From Fibrobacter sp. UWB5 (GTDB lineage Bacteria; Fibrobacterota; Fibrobacteria; Fibrobacterales; Fibrobacteraceae): a DNA stretch of 64,000 bases. Position 1 is the stretch's first letter, and each line of letters begins with the position of its first letter. This document shows positions 1 to 9,400 of this stretch, piece by piece. A program made the position numbers and the translations under genes. Under the pieces are notes generated by a model. It made no database searches, was not told the DNA's origin, and saw nothing but the letters and a program-made list of their open reading frames with translations. Location: the NCBI RefSeq assembly GCF_002210295.1, contig NZ_MWQH01000004.1, positions 62,001 through 126,000 on the forward strand, read 5' to 3'.

Positions 1-626
1 AAACCGAATTTTTCGTAGCGCTTGTCAAGTTCAACCAGGCCGAAACCACCGACGAACGCAACGCCGCCTTCGAGCAAATGCAGGCCGTACTCAAAGTCGT
101 ACGATTCGCCGAAAAGCAGCACCTGCTCGGGCATGCTCAGTACATGGTATATTCCGACTGGCGGCATCTCACGATCCGCAGCCTTATCGGCATGTTCGGT
201 TTCGACGGCGACTACGAGGCGCTCGCCAAGCGGGTTCACCCGCCCATTACTGTCGAACAGGCAAAACAGTCCGTAAAGCTACTCGAAGAATGTCAACTCA
301 TCAAGAAAGATGAATCGGGCAAGTACGTGCTGACCGAAAGCGCCATTACCACCGGCGATCGCACCTCGAAACTCGCACTCCGCGGCTATCACCAGAATTG
401 CCTAAAGCTCGCAGCTGATTCCATCGACCGCGACGCTCCGGGCACACGCCATGTTTCGGGCCTTACGCTTGGAATCAGCCAAGAAGGCTACGAACGCATT
501 GTAGAGCGAATCAACGCCTTCCGTAAAGAAATCGCGCTCCTCGCCGAAGAAGACGAAGGGAGCGATAAAGTTTTCCAGCTAGAATTCGCGCTGTTCCCCG
601 TCGGCGGAAAAGGCAGCGAGAAATAG
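1..626 (+). CDS. TIGR02147/DUF4423 family regulator, 5' end outside window
   Basis: C-terminal part of a TIGR02147-type protein; the reading frame is already open at base 3, so the start lies before the window. The visible part has the DUF4423 features: FFVALVKFNQA, then a predicted winged-helix-like stretch (QSVKLLEECQLIKKDE), then VSGLTLGISQEGYERI and an ending in FQLEFALFPVG. It is paralogous to the complete copy at 3044. The family is abundant in Fibrobacter and is thought to be regulatory because of its N-terminal helix-turn-helix; that half is not visible here. It converges on the M6 metalloprotease gene, with a 6-bp inverted repeat (629-634 with 645-650) but no T-tract between them. 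Family assignment is firm; the target genes are unknown. Confidence 0.85.
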   Translation, partial: TEFFVALVKFNQAETTDERNAAFEQMQAVLKVVRFAEKQHLLGHAQYMVYSDWRHLTIRSLIGMFGFDGDYEALAKRVHPPITVEQAKQSVKLLEECQLIKKDESGKYVLTESAITTGDRTSKLALRGYHQNCLKLAADSIDRDAPGTRHVSGLTLGISQEGYERIVERINAFRKEIALLAEEDEGSDKVFQLEFALFPVGGKGSEK

Positions 627-665
627 ACCGCCGCGCGACACTTGGCGGCGCTCGTAATCAAGCAT

Positions 666-2807
666 TTAAAGATTGATTTTCTTGACAGCAATTACCTTGC
701 TGCCTACCGTCAGGCGTACCACGAATGCGCCACGGCTCACGTTGCCAAGGTCAAGCGTCGTCGCATTTCCCGCAAACGATTCTGCGTGCAACAAGTGACC
801 CTGCATATCGAACAGGCGAAGCGTCTTTGCACCCGGCACATCAGCAAGCACATGGAGCATGCGGCCTTCCAGCGAGTAATGCACCTGCGGCACAGTGGCG
901 CCGGCATCGACGATACTCATAAACGCAGACGAACTGGATTCCGGCGCAACACTTGAAGAAGATCCCGCGACCGCCTGGCTGGAGCTAGAAACGACGCTGC
1001 TCGACGAATTCTGCTCACTGCTGGAGCTACGTACGCTGCTAGAACTTCTGGCCGAACTGCTGGAACTTCTCGCAATGCTACTGGAGCTCGCCACACTGCT
1101 GGAGCTTTTGGCGATACTGCTAGAACTAGCAATGCTGCTGGAACTGGCGACAGAGGAACTCGATTCTTCGGGGCAAGCCGAAAGCGACATCCCCTGCGAC
1201 GTAGTAAAGCAAGCCCTATCATTACCGTCGAGTACAATATTGTAAATACCCGGTACAGAGGCCTTGCCATTCTTGTTCACGTACGAGAAATCCGCGTAAT
1301 AACCTTTGGCACCTTGCACCGCCACAATCGCCACTCGTTGGTGATTAATGTCTCCATTTGCGTTATTGTTCGTCACGCAAGTTTTCTGGTCAAAATCAAT
1401 ATACCACACGTACACGCCGTTGGCACTGGAGCGAGCGCCCCAACCCAAGGAATTCTTGATATACGAATCATACGATTCCGCAGGGCGATACTCCACAATA
1501 TAGTATTCATCGTTTTGGTTCGGGTTCGTAACGGAGTACGCCTGCAACTGACTCAATTTCTTGAGCGAATACGTTTTGTCGGCTTCAAGTTCTTTCAGCT
1601 TCAGCCAGCCCATAATTTCTTTTTCGTAGGCGGAATAGCCCATGGGCGCGTTGCCCTCGTTAAACGTAGAGCCATTGTACATTCCCAGCGACATAATGTC
1701 ATAGACACTCGGGCCATCAACCTGATTGCCGTTCGCATCCTTGCCATAATGGTCATTCAAGCCCATCACATGGCTGAATTCATGGGCAAACGTTCCCAAC
1801 TTGTTGATTTTGGAGTTTCTGGAACCGTCTGCATACTGGGCGATAAACAAATACTTGTCAAAAGTGTAGCCGCCCGTTTTATACGGCGAAGGGAACCAAC
1901 CCGAAGAAGATCCGTTCGACTGCATCCAGAACTGGTGTCCCCAGAACAGACCGCTCTGCTTAAGGGCATCTTCTTCCATGCCCGGGAACAAGAAGATAAA
2001 GCCATCGACACTGGTACCGCTGAAGCAATACTTGGCCGCATTAGCCTGGAAATCGGCACGTTTTGCCAACTCCGTAAGGCCCTCGGCAGTAAATTGGCCT
2101 TCCTTAAAATTGTCGCCGGTGCCATAGTCCGTCAACGCCTTGTTGAGCTTGATCGGGTACACGTCGAAATGCGGTGAGAACAGGCTGTCGGACACATACA
2201 AGAAGTAGTCGCGCAGGCTTCCGATATTGTTGTTGACGTTGTAGCCCGGCTTGTTCAAGAAATCATAGAACGCAGCCGAATCGCCATGATTTTTATCGGA
2301 CGTGCCAATCAGAAGTACCGGGAACCAGCGCTCCCCAGTCGTCCACTTTTCAGAAACCGGGCGGCGGAGCATCATGGCAGATACGCCATCTTGGTTGTAG
2401 GCCATTACGGGCGTATGAGTAAAAGCCGGTTCGCTGTTCAGTCCTTCTTCATCGGGAAATCGGCCCCCATTCAGTTCTTGGTGCTTTTGACGAACCGCCT
2501 CCTGATTCAACTCGTTCAAGAAAGATTTTTCTTCGGCGGTACGGTCTGCCGGATTCTTCGCGATAAACTTGCTCGGAGTACCGTCTTCGCCCACATACAC
2601 GTAACTGCCGTTGCCATCACCCGTTACAAGGAACCCGTCAGAGGTTTCTGTAAAGAAGTAATGTTCGTCACCGAAATGACGAATCGAAACGGAGCTACCG
2701 TCCTTGTTGGAAATAGTCTGAAAACCCGGAGCGGCCGGACGTGCACCCACCTGCGAAACAAGGGTACATACCGCCGCCATCATGCATATAGAAAACACCT
2801 TTTTCAT
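666..2807 (-). CDS. secreted M6-family zinc metalloprotease with Ser-rich linker and C-terminal sorting-like domain
   Basis: Predicted secreted peptidase of 713 aa. It starts at the ATG at 2807, which gives a clean signal peptide (MKKVFSICMMAAVCTLVSQV) behind AGAGGA; a longer in-frame extension from 2885 would bury that signal. The zinc site HEFSHVMGLND fits HExxHxxGxxD, with H342, E343 and H346. Residues around 550-630 are a linker of SSSS blocks separated by VA, IA, AK or AR. The last 75 or so residues are a beta-sandwich-like domain (LRLFDMQGHLL, then GAFVVRLTVG and VKKINL), like the C-terminal domains of the two giant proteins and the GH8 enzyme here, so surface delivery by a type IX-like route is inferred. 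Substrate unknown. Neighbouring TIGR02147 genes on both sides may control it. Confidence 0.88.
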   Translation of the reverse strand: MKKVFSICMMAAVCTLVSQVGARPAAPGFQTISNKDGSSVSIRHFGDEHYFFTETSDGFLVTGDGNGSYVYVGEDGTPSKFIAKNPADRTAEEKSFLNELNQEAVRQKHQELNGGRFPDEEGLNSEPAFTHTPVMAYNQDGVSAMMLRRPVSEKWTTGERWFPVLLIGTSDKNHGDSAAFYDFLNKPGYNVNNNIGSLRDYFLYVSDSLFSPHFDVYPIKLNKALTDYGTGDNFKEGQFTAEGLTELAKRADFQANAAKYCFSGTSVDGFIFLFPGMEEDALKQSGLFWGHQFWMQSNGSSSGWFPSPYKTGGYTFDKYLFIAQYADGSRNSKINKLGTFAHEFSHVMGLNDHYGKDANGNQVDGPSVYDIMSLGMYNGSTFNEGNAPMGYSAYEKEIMGWLKLKELEADKTYSLKKLSQLQAYSVTNPNQNDEYYIVEYRPAESYDSYIKNSLGWGARSSANGVYVWYIDFDQKTCVTNNNANGDINHQRVAIVAVQGAKGYYADFSYVNKNGKASVPGIYNIVLDGNDRACFTTSQGMSLSACPEESSSSVASSSSIASSSSIAKSSSSVASSSSIARSSSSSARSSSSVRSSSSEQNSSSSVVSSSSQAVAGSSSSVAPESSSSAFMSIVDAGATVPQVHYSLEGRMLHVLADVPGAKTLRLFDMQGHLLHAESFAGNATTLDLGNVSRGAFVVRLTVGSKVIAVKKINL
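925..1172 (-). repeat. SSSS-block linker repeat inside the metalloprotease gene
   Basis: Short coding repeat of about 18-21 nt units encoding SSSS plus two or three spacer residues, roughly twelve units. It produces spurious open frames on both strands. Such linkers join catalytic and C-terminal domains in many Fibrobacter surface proteins. Confidence 0.85.
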
Positions 2808-3031
2808 ATCCCAAAATCCTCTTCTATAAAATAACCCTTTTTTCCCGAAATATTCCAACTTGGTGTAGTAAAAATGTGTTAGCAACGTGTAATAAAAGCT
2901 AAAAAACAGTTCAATTTTGCAAATTCGGTGTAAAAATTCCCGTTTTCGGGCGTTTTTCCGCCATTTTGTGAGCTGCGCAACATGTTCTCAAAAATTTTAA
3001 AAATTTTAATACAATTTTCCCGTAAAAAATC

Positions 3032-3037
3032 TATATT
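3032..3037 (+). promoter_or_regulatory. candidate -10 element (TATATT) for the TIGR02147 gene
   Basis: TATATT ends 6 nt before the GTG at 3044, so a start of transcription about 7 nt downstream would fall on the start codon. No Shine-Dalgarno is visible and no clear -35. The surrounding DNA is very AT-rich, which makes chance matches likely. Confidence 0.4.
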
Positions 3038-3043
3038 AAGACC

Positions 3044-3868
3044 GTGAATCGCTATTTAGATATATACCAGTTTACTCACTTCCGCAAGTTCTTGGAAGAA
3101 TACCAGGTCGCCCGCGCCAAAGAGGAACCCGGTTTTACCCGTACCGAAATTTGCAACCTGCTCGGCCTCGAAAAAAGCCGCAGCTACTTTGCAGACGTCG
3201 TCAGGGGCAAAAAGGTCAGCCCCCGCATGGTACAGAAGTTCATCGAAATCCTGGAACTCGACAAAAAAGAAGCCAAGTATTTTGAAACCCTGGTCGAACT
3301 GGACCAGGCCAAAAACGAATCTATCCGTAACGCCGCGATGCAGGAACTGCTGAAGCAGCACCCGAATCCGCAGCACATTATGAACGAGGACGCCTACGAG
3401 TACTACAGTCACTGGTACAACAGCGCCCTTTTCGCCATATTAGACGCCATGGACGTGGACGACGACTTGGCTCCGGTTCAAAAGCGGATATTCCCCAAGG
3501 TTCCGCTCGGCAAGCTGAAAGATTCGCTCGCCCTGCTCGAAAGGCTGGGACTCGCCCGTAAGAACGAAAATGGATTCTGGAAACCCACTAAAGAAAGCAT
3601 CAGCAGCGGTCCGTACAACAACGCCGACCTGATCAAGCAATACCAGTTACAGTGCTTTGAACTTTCGAAACAGGCGCTCATGACACCCCCCAAGAAACCT
3701 ACCGTCATGAGCACCCTCACCTTCAGCATTTCGAGCGAGGCTTACAAGAAACTCGAAGCGGAGCTGCAGGAATTCAAAAACAAGGCAAGGCAGATTATTT
3801 CGCAAGACAAGGAACAAGCCGATGGCGTGTACCAAATGAACATCCACCTGTTCTCAAATTTGGACTAG
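3044..3868 (+). CDS. TIGR02147/DUF4423 family regulator, complete
   Basis: 274 aa starting at GTG. The N-terminus (YLDIYQFTHFRKFLEEYQ) matches the usual start of this family, which supports the GTG. A helix-turn-helix-like region follows (FTRTEICNLLGLEKSRSYFADVVRGKK, in about residues 29-57), then the DUF4423 half with LALLERLGLARKNENG and a closing VYQMNIHLF. Probably a DNA-binding regulator; this is inferred from the helix-turn-helix. There is no ribosome binding site before the start, and a TATATT hexamer lies just upstream, so the transcript may be leaderless. A lipoprotein gene begins 22 nt after its stop on the same strand, suggesting a two-gene unit. Paralogue of the partial gene at 1-626. 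Confidence 0.88.
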   Translation: MNRYLDIYQFTHFRKFLEEYQVARAKEEPGFTRTEICNLLGLEKSRSYFADVVRGKKVSPRMVQKFIEILELDKKEAKYFETLVELDQAKNESIRNAAMQELLKQHPNPQHIMNEDAYEYYSHWYNSALFAILDAMDVDDDLAPVQKRIFPKVPLGKLKDSLALLERLGLARKNENGFWKPTKESISSGPYNNADLIKQYQLQCFELSKQALMTPPKKPTVMSTLTFSISSEAYKKLEAELQEFKNKARQIISQDKEQADGVYQMNIHLFSNLD

Positions 3869-3890
3869 CCATTAACGTTAGGGATGTAAA

Positions 3891-5435
3891 ATGAAAAAAG
3901 AACAAATTAAATCGTATTTGTCCCTTGTCGTTGCGGCAATGTTGTCTCAGGTTGTGGCATGCAGCCCGCCCAATGACGCCCACGAATCGAACCACGCCGG
4001 CGTGCTCACCGAAACCGAATCGGGGCACACCGTGGCTTTTACCCTCCACTCCTACGTCGACGAATACAACCCCAAACAGTCGGCCAAGGTCAATTTCGCA
4101 CTGACCAAAATCGTAGACGGCAAGACAAAATTGTTGGATTCCGCCACCGTCAAATACGGGGACTACGCCGTATTCGAAGACATAACGGGCGCTTACAGCG
4201 TCGTTGCGACCGCAACAGGACTGAACGGCGAAAAAGACACGCTCTACGGCGTCGATGTCTTGAAGCGGAACGATGTGGACACGGTCTACGTCCGCGTGCA
4301 GGAACCTGCCACCCTGAAGATTTCGACCTCTTACACCGAAACCGTCAAGAGCAGCCACGGCGAAGAAACGCAAGAAATTTTCTCTGAAGGCTCAACCCTT
4401 TGCATTACGGGAACCCTCACTTGCAAGAAGATTTCCAAGGACGACATCAAACGCGGTTACGCCATCGTCAAGAACATTCCGCTTTTTGACAACGAAGAAT
4501 ACGTCAAGCAAATTGAAATTCAAAGCGGCAAGGAACTCCGCACGCTGGGCGTCGAATGGAATTTCAGCGCCGGCGACACCCTGTACGCAAGCGAATCCGT
4601 GATTGCAGAAAAGAGATGGCTCGATTTCGATTTCGAGCTCCCGGAATCGGACATGTACGACACGATAGGCGGTGCCGTGATCGATTCGCTGATCGTCCCG
4701 GTCAAGATTGCCGATGACGATTTCTACCATTACAATTGGAAAGCAGATTTCTTCCTAGACCAACTCGGCAACGTCATCTCCACTTCTTCGAAGAAAAAAG
4801 ACTTGCTCAACGATACGACTCTATACTGGATTGTCGTACCCAAGATGGATCCGACCGCGAAGTTGACGTTAGCAAGCGGAGAATTAAAGGACTCCTATAC
4901 ATACAATCGTCTCAGAGCCTACTGGCCCGAAGTAGAAAAGGACACTCTTTGGCGTTGGATTGAAGTGTTCGAAGATTCCAGCTTCGCCATCAGTTTCTGG
5001 CTTGAACTGGACAGCCTTGCCGACAGCACCGTCCTGCTGGGCAACTGCGATAGCCTGGGCTTCGAAATCCGCCGTTGCCAGAAGGATTCTTCCGCCATCT
5101 GCACTAGAATCTATAATGGCATCGACACCGCCTCTACCGATTCTATCGAATACGGCAAGGCAAGCATTCTTGACGGCAAGCGCCACCACTACTCGCTCGC
5201 CATTCACAAGAAGCACTTGACGATTGCGGTAGACGGCGAGACCATCCGCGATACCGATTTGAAACTGTCCGAAGAATTCTACAACGTCGAAGGAATCCGC
5301 GCTACCCCCGGTCTTGCGCACGAGATTCTGCTCTATTCCTTCGGAGACTTCATTCGCTACCCGGGCGACAGAAGCTGGACGCGCCTAAAAGCCTGGCTCT
5401 ACGCCTTCTACGAAATGCAGAAAGATATTTTCTAA
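3891..5435 (+). CDS. lipoprotein with C-terminal LamG/concanavalin-like domain
   Basis: 514 aa. The signal peptide ends in the lipobox VVAC (about residues 21-24). The middle contains beta-rich segments of unknown family with DSATVKYGDYAVFEDI, similar to carboxypeptidase-regulatory-like folds. The C-terminal third has a LamG-like pattern: ISFWLELDSL, then DGKRHHYSLAIHKKHLTIAVDG, typical of sugar- or protein-binding jelly-roll domains. AGGGAT precedes the ATG. It follows the TIGR02147 gene by 22 nt and ends at a strong terminator. The cargo is probably an outer-membrane or periplasmic binding protein; no catalytic motif is visible. Confidence 0.8.
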   Translation: MKKEQIKSYLSLVVAAMLSQVVACSPPNDAHESNHAGVLTETESGHTVAFTLHSYVDEYNPKQSAKVNFALTKIVDGKTKLLDSATVKYGDYAVFEDITGAYSVVATATGLNGEKDTLYGVDVLKRNDVDTVYVRVQEPATLKISTSYTETVKSSHGEETQEIFSEGSTLCITGTLTCKKISKDDIKRGYAIVKNIPLFDNEEYVKQIEIQSGKELRTLGVEWNFSAGDTLYASESVIAEKRWLDFDFELPESDMYDTIGGAVIDSLIVPVKIADDDFYHYNWKADFFLDQLGNVISTSSKKKDLLNDTTLYWIVVPKMDPTAKLTLASGELKDSYTYNRLRAYWPEVEKDTLWRWIEVFEDSSFAISFWLELDSLADSTVLLGNCDSLGFEIRRCQKDSSAICTRIYNGIDTASTDSIEYGKASILDGKRHHYSLAIHKKHLTIAVDGETIRDTDLKLSEEFYNVEGIRATPGLAHEILLYSFGDFIRYPGDRSWTRLKAWLYAFYEMQKDIF

Positions 5436-5451
5436 AAGGATATTTAAACGA

Positions 5452-5478
5452 AATGCTCGCAAGTCCGCGAGCATTTTT
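5452..5478 (+). terminator. rho-independent terminator after the LamG lipoprotein gene
   Basis: Perfect 9-bp stem AATGCTCGC with GCGAGCATT, loop AAGTCC, followed by a short T-run. Confidence 0.8.
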
Positions 5479-5499
5479 CAATCAAACTAGCATTAGCTT

Positions 5500-6396
5500 T
5501 TACTCGCCCACAACGAGCTTTAAATAAAGTTCCTTCAGGGCGTCGCCCCACAGGTACATGAACGGGGCGGCCACAGCAAGGAACGGGCCAAAAGGAATCT
5601 GGCCAGCGCCTTCGTCTTCTTCGGCGGGGGCGTTCTTATTTTGCGAAGCCTTACTTTGAGCAGCCTTTTTCGCGGCGCGTTTTTCAGCAATCTTTGCATA
5701 CGGCACCATGACTAGGATGCCGAGAATCGATGCCACCACCAAGACTTCGACAGCGCGGGTCACGCCCATGAGTGCACCGAAACCGGCCAGCAATTTGACA
5801 TCGCCAAAGCCCATGGCAGCCTTGTTCAGCACCTTGGTCGCCACCCAGCCAAGCAGGTAAAGACCGCCACCGGCAACAACGGCGCCCACAATACTTTGCA
5901 CCGGAGTCATGCCACCCGGAATAAAAGAAATGACAAGGCCAGCGACAATGCCGCCCACCGAAATGGAATCAGGAATTAATTTGTACTTAAAATCGACAGC
6001 GCTTACCGGGTAAATGCCAAGCAACAACCAGAACAGGGCGAGGGCATCGGCCCACACTTCGAGGCTTTGCACCGGAGCCGTAAAATCCGTAGTGAATCCG
6101 GTCGCCGCATACAGGGCAAGCGCCCCCAGCAAACCGCACAGAGATTCGCCAATCGGGTAAATAATGCTAATGGGCTGCTTGCAGCAGGCGCTCTTGCCGC
6201 GCAAAATGAGCCAGCCCACAATAGGCAAGTTATAATAAAGCGGAATGTGCTTTTTGCAAAGCGGGCAATGCGAAGGCGGGTTAATCAGAGAAATCCCGCG
6301 GGGCATGCGGTACACAATTACGTTATAAAAACTGCCAACACAGGCTCCCAGCACAAAAAATACGGCCAGACTGTACCAAAGAGGGATTTCTTCCAT
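5500..6396 (-). CDS. pilD: prepilin peptidase (A24 family)
   Basis: Polytopic inner-membrane aspartyl protease that cleaves and N-methylates type IV prepilins. 298 aa from the ATG at 6396, which has GGAGC 8 nt upstream; the in-frame codons up to 6426 lack one. The N-terminal cytoplasmic domain has PPSHCPLCKKHIP followed by GKSACCKQPIS. In most members the second pair is CxxC; here the third cysteine appears shifted by two, giving CC. The two aspartates are in SAVDFKYKLIPDS and GFGDVKLLAGFGA. Before the last membrane segment there is a charged Ala/Lys/Glu-rich insert (about residues 235-265). Substrates probably include the minor pilins at 35-45 kb. Divergent from the large lipoprotein gene. 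Confidence 0.92.
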   Translation of the reverse strand: MEEIPLWYSLAVFFVLGACVGSFYNVIVYRMPRGISLINPPSHCPLCKKHIPLYYNLPIVGWLILRGKSACCKQPISIIYPIGESLCGLLGALALYAATGFTTDFTAPVQSLEVWADALALFWLLLGIYPVSAVDFKYKLIPDSISVGGIVAGLVISFIPGGMTPVQSIVGAVVAGGGLYLLGWVATKVLNKAAMGFGDVKLLAGFGALMGVTRAVEVLVVASILGILVMVPYAKIAEKRAAKKAAQSKASQNKNAPAEEDEGAGQIPFGPFLAVAAPFMYLWGDALKELYLKLVVGE

Positions 6397-6496
6397 AAAA
6401 CTAGCTCCATCGGTGTAAATTTTCACACACGCTTTTCAAATAAAAAAGATAGATTTAAAGTGTAAAAATTGTTTAGTATTTAATTGAGGATGTGCT

Positions 6497-9400
6497 ATGC
6501 GTGTACCCCATTTTTTGTTGTTTACCCTCGGCCTTAGCGCTACGCTAGCCCTTTTCGGATGTTCCAGGGAGTCATCCGTCAAGGAAAACGTGAATTTGAA
6601 GAATAACCACTCCCGTGTATTCGCCTTTAACGAGCCAATCGAAGATGCCCAGGCATTCGCCGACTCCATGGCAAATGTCGCCACAAGCGAAGCGGACACC
6701 ATTCCGGACACCCTGACGGTTACCGTGAACGACACCGTGTACCTGATCGGTCTTTTGCCCTACAACGTGGACAAGATATACAGGTTCCAATGGACACTCA
6801 CCAAAAAGAACGGCAAGGACACCACCATTATCGGCGACAACGCCAAGCCGCAGGCATGGGCCTACGCAAAACCGGGTCTCTACGAGCCCAAGTTCGTCGC
6901 CTTTGACGGCAACAACGCAACCGATACCGCCGGTACCGCTACCCGCAAGTCATGGATCCGCGTCATCGACACCAAGCCGACCTTGGTTGTCCCCAAGGAC
7001 ACCCTCTGGACCAAGCACGATGGCGACATCACCTTTCCGATTTTAGCAAGCGATTCCTTCGGAACGATTGTAGATGTCATGATCAACCTGGACGCAAGCG
7101 GCAAGAAAGAATCCGCCAAGACCGTCAAGTACAAGAGGTACGAAGACAACGATTCGCTCTACCTGACAATCAAGAACGAAAACGCCAAGATGGATTCGCT
7201 TGGCAACCAGAAGATTTACGTGATCGTAAAAGACGACGATGGCAACGAAACCAAGGACAGCGTGAACTTGCACTTCAACCGCATTCCAAGGCTCAAGGTC
7301 ATTTATCCGCAAGACGGCGCCCGCCACAACATTAACGACCGATTCTACTTCTACTACGAAGGCGAAGACGACGACAACCCGCAAGATTTGCAGTACTTTA
7401 TTTACGCCCAGATTTCCAAGAACGGTCAGCCGCCGCAAAAGGCGTTCACCGACGAGGACTTGATTGCAAAGGCTTTCACCTCGAACATCTTTGAACCGAT
7501 TGATGCCAACGGCAAGAACAATATCACTCTCATCAGTGATCCTGGCAAGGCCATGACGGGCCGCATATACTGGGACATGTACGCCACCGACGGCTATGAC
7601 GTCGTGAGACTCACCCGTATTTCTACCGGCGAAAAGACAAGCCGTCCGTGGAACTTCTATATCGGCGACTTGAGCTCGACTCAGGGATCTTTCACCGGCG
7701 TCATCAAGTACCAGGGCCGTACGGTCCATTCCGGCATTCATATCGAATTCAACAACGGGAACAAGACCTTCGACGCTTACACCGACAGCAAGGGTAACTA
7801 CACCGTTAAAGCTGATGCAGGCACCTACACTGCCACCGTCACTTCTGATTCGCTCAAGGAATACCAGGGTGCAACCATCAAGGACCTCTTTATTGAATCG
7901 GGCAGCCTGTTCCGCATGGACGAAATCGAATTGAAAGATACCGTACCGCCCATGCTTCTCGTGAAAAACATCGACACCCTGACAACTCGCGCCTTCAATC
8001 AGACGCTTTACGCCCGCGACCTAGGTGCCGGCATCGATTCAGTCAGCGCAAGCATCGATGGCAAGGTAGAGCGTTTAACATGCAGCATCGGCGAAGAAGG
8101 GGCCATTTACAACTGCGCCTTGAGCCTGAACAATCTGGTCGACGGTAACCATAAGTTCATTTACAGCGCCAAGGATAAAGCCGGCAACATCGAGAAACTG
8201 GAACAGACCATCACCATCATGGCAACCAAGATTTCTCTGAATGTTAACGGAGACAAGAACGCCCGTATTGGCGAAGACGAGGCCCTCACATTTACGGCGG
8301 AAATCAGCGATGCTATGCCCGCGCCCAAGAAAGTCGAATGGACTTGGGACATAGATGACACCAAGAAAACAAGCGACGTCGACGAAGACGGCAAGGCCAC
8401 GATCACATACACTTACGACCAGCTCAAGGATTTAGCTGTCGCAGGTAGCGAATACCTGATGACCGTATCTTACACCGAGAACGGAGCTGACGTAAAAGCC
8501 CAGGTCAAGTTCGGTATCCGCGGAGACGACCCCACCATTATCTTTACGGAGCCCGCTTTCGACGACACCGTAAGCCTTAACGACCCCATCGCATTCAAGG
8601 TAAAAACCTACCCGGGCAAGGCCAGCACAAGCATGGTTGTCAAGTGGAACTGCTCCAACAGCGATAAACTGGCTGCCGGTTACACCTGCCCCGCAGACGA
8701 TGTCTTAGAAGCAAACCTCGCCTACAATGCCGTAGGCACCTACACGATCACCGCAACCGTTACAGACCAAGACGGCAAATCCGGCACCGACTCCACCAAG
8801 ATTATCGTGATTAGCGATCCGCCGACGATTGATGTTACCACCGAAAGCAAGACGAACGAATACAAGATTAACAGCGTCGTCACCGTGAAGGCATCGGCAA
8901 GCGACAAGTTCGGCACCATCAACAAGATTGAATGGGGCTGCAGCAACGGAATGGTCAGCTATGACTACAAGAAAGACATTGACCCGCCCACTGCATCGGT
9001 CAGCGACATCGCCCTCCAGTTAACACTTCCGGGCACCGAAGTCGACAACCACCGTTGCATCTTTAGGGCAACCGACGATGACGGCGAACGCGGTTTTGAC
9101 ACGCTTACCTTCAAGACTTTGCTCGACCCGCCCACCGTTCGCCTGAACACCAAGAAAGACACTGTCAAGATCAACAGTCAACAGACAATCAAGGCAAGTG
9201 CTAGCGACAAGCTCGGTTACATCGCTAAATACGAAGTGGCTTGTAACGACAACCTGTCCGCACTCAAGAACCCGGTGTGGGACGACATGGGCTCTGCCCA
9301 AACGGTAGTCGTCATGCCGCAGACTGCAATGAACGCATACTACTGCGTGGTCCAGGTTACCGATGATGACGGCAACACCGCTCGCGACACGGCCACTTAC

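Noticed and set aside
629-650. Terminator between the first regulator and the metalloprotease
   Set aside because: Only a 6-bp stem with a 10-nt loop and no T-tract on either strand.
895-1245. Leu/Glu repeat protein on the plus strand
   Set aside because: It is the reverse reading of the SSSS linker in the metalloprotease gene.
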